A stretch of DNA of 6,194 nt from an uncultured Candidatus Peregrinibacteria bacterium (GTDB taxonomy: Bacteria; Patescibacteriota; Gracilibacteria; Peribacterales; Peribacteraceae), in assembly GCA_913054215.1 (NCBI GenBank), contig CAJXJE010000046.1:1-6194 (forward strand). The letters are read 5' to 3'. The position numbers were made by a program, and so were the translations under genes. This document shows, piece by piece, positions 5,820-6,194 of this stretch. The notes under the pieces were generated by a model. The model saw nothing but the letters and a program-made list of their open reading frames with translations, searched no databases and had not been told where the DNA came from. Each line of letters begins with the position of its first letter. Positions within the stretch are counted from its first letter, which is position 1.

Positions 5820-5854
5820 CTACTTTCTTTGGTGCGGTAGACAAAAGAAAGTAG
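5820..5854. repeat. inverted repeat A, perfect 11-bp arms, just after the pseudouridine synthase stop
   Basis: CTACTTTCTTT at 5820-5830 is a perfect reverse complement of AAAGAAAGTAG at 5844-5854, with a 13-nt loop. It begins 3 nt past the TAA of the upstream - strand gene. On that strand no T-run follows the stem, so it is not a standard intrinsic terminator, although it could protect the transcript's 3' end. The purine/pyrimidine-skewed arms and the neighbouring GC-rich inverted repeat suggest a dispersed repeat unit. Confidence 0.7.
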
Positions 5855-5857
5855 GAA

Positions 5858-6194
5858 TTAGAGTGAGCGAAGCTTCTTTAGACATGCCTTGAAAGACTTC
5901 GGCATCGGAGCCTCGATGTGCACCTTCTCCCCCGTCATCGGATGCGGGAAGGAAATCTCTGATGCATGCAGAAAGAACTTAGAAAATCCAAGCTCTTGGC
6001 GAAACAATTGATTGAATTTTCCATGTCCATATTCACGGTCTAGTACCAGAGGATGTTCTATTCCGGCAAAGTGCAATCGAATCTGATGATGACGTCCAGT
6101 AGTAATAACACATTCGACATACGAAGAATTCCCGAAGCGATCAATAACGGTATAGAACGTTTCTGCACTCACCATTCCTCTACCGCGAGCAGGA
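5858..6194 (-). CDS. RluA/RluD-family pseudouridine synthase, C-terminal part (partial)
   Basis: The frame is open through the right edge, so this is the C-terminal 112 residues of a longer protein. An internal ATG at 6175 should not be taken as the start. T-G-R-H-H-Q-I-R-L-H (about 6071-6100), followed by H-P-L-V-L-D and E-Y-G, is the conserved region of the RluA superfamily, whose usual form is T-G-R-T-H-Q-I-R. L-H-A-S-x-I-S-F-x-H-P (about 5939-5971) and the closing A-P-M-P segment match the family's C-terminal end. These enzymes isomerise uridine to pseudouridine in 23S rRNA or tRNA. The catalytic aspartate motif (R-L-D) lies in the missing N-terminal part, as would any S4 domain, so RluA, RluC and RluD types cannot be separated here. 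The threonine-to-histidine change in the motif is mild. It ends in TAA at 5858-5860, 3 nt before an inverted repeat. Confidence 0.93.
   Translation of the reverse strand, partial: PARGRGMVSAETFYTVIDRFGNSSYVECVITTGRHHQIRLHFAGIEHPLVLDREYGHGKFNQLFRQELGFSKFFLHASEISFPHPMTGEKVHIEAPMPKSFKACLKKLRSL

Noticed and set aside
6173..6175. ATG as the start of a short pseudouridine synthase-like protein
   Set aside because: The frame continues open to the right edge and the visible part begins mid-domain, so the ATG is internal to a gene cut by the window.

Overview
The window looks like a gene-dense bacterial chromosome segment of moderate GC. Taxonomy is inference only. Most starts lack a Shine-Dalgarno, promoter -10 boxes lie 6-7 nt before the start codon of two genes, and conserved housekeeping genes are mixed with small exported proteins of no recognisable family. 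This would suit a Patescibacteria (CPR)-type genome, but no rRNA or lineage-specific marker is present to confirm it. TGA is used as a normal stop (IMPase and maf), which argues against the UGA-glycine codes of Gracilibacteria and Absconditabacteria.

Layout. The left third (1-2607) reads on the + strand: a possible tail of an upstream gene, an exported four-cysteine helical protein of unknown function, a YgjP/DUF45-type zinc metallopeptidase, and an inositol-monophosphatase-family phosphatase. The rest (2592-6194) reads on the - strand. In transcription order it holds the C-terminal part of an RluA/RluD-family pseudouridine synthase (cut by the right edge), trpS, two tandem paralogous membrane-anchored proteins of unknown function, and maf. 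The two blocks converge with a 16-nt overlap between the 3' ends of the IMPase and maf genes. No stretch over 300 bases is without a gene.

Regulatory and structural signals. A near-consensus sigma70 promoter with extended -10 drives the paralog pair. A good promoter places the trpS transcription start at or next to its ATG. A TATACT box does the same for maf, after a G-rich, three-times-repeated GTAGGG tract. The 168-bp gap between the pseudouridine synthase and trpS carries two inverted repeats that look like a dispersed, non-coding repeat element.

Working together. Translation and RNA modification (trpS, pseudouridine synthase) and nucleotide/phosphate housekeeping (maf, IMPase) are recognisable but form no single pathway. 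The least explained content is the paralog pair at 3214-4649, which shares a helix anchor, a D-R-x3-R-x3-R-x-Y-W block, a P-D-I-N-D-x-D block and a C-P-x-S-L...G-F-Y-x-L-C block. The exported protein at the left end is similarly unexplained.
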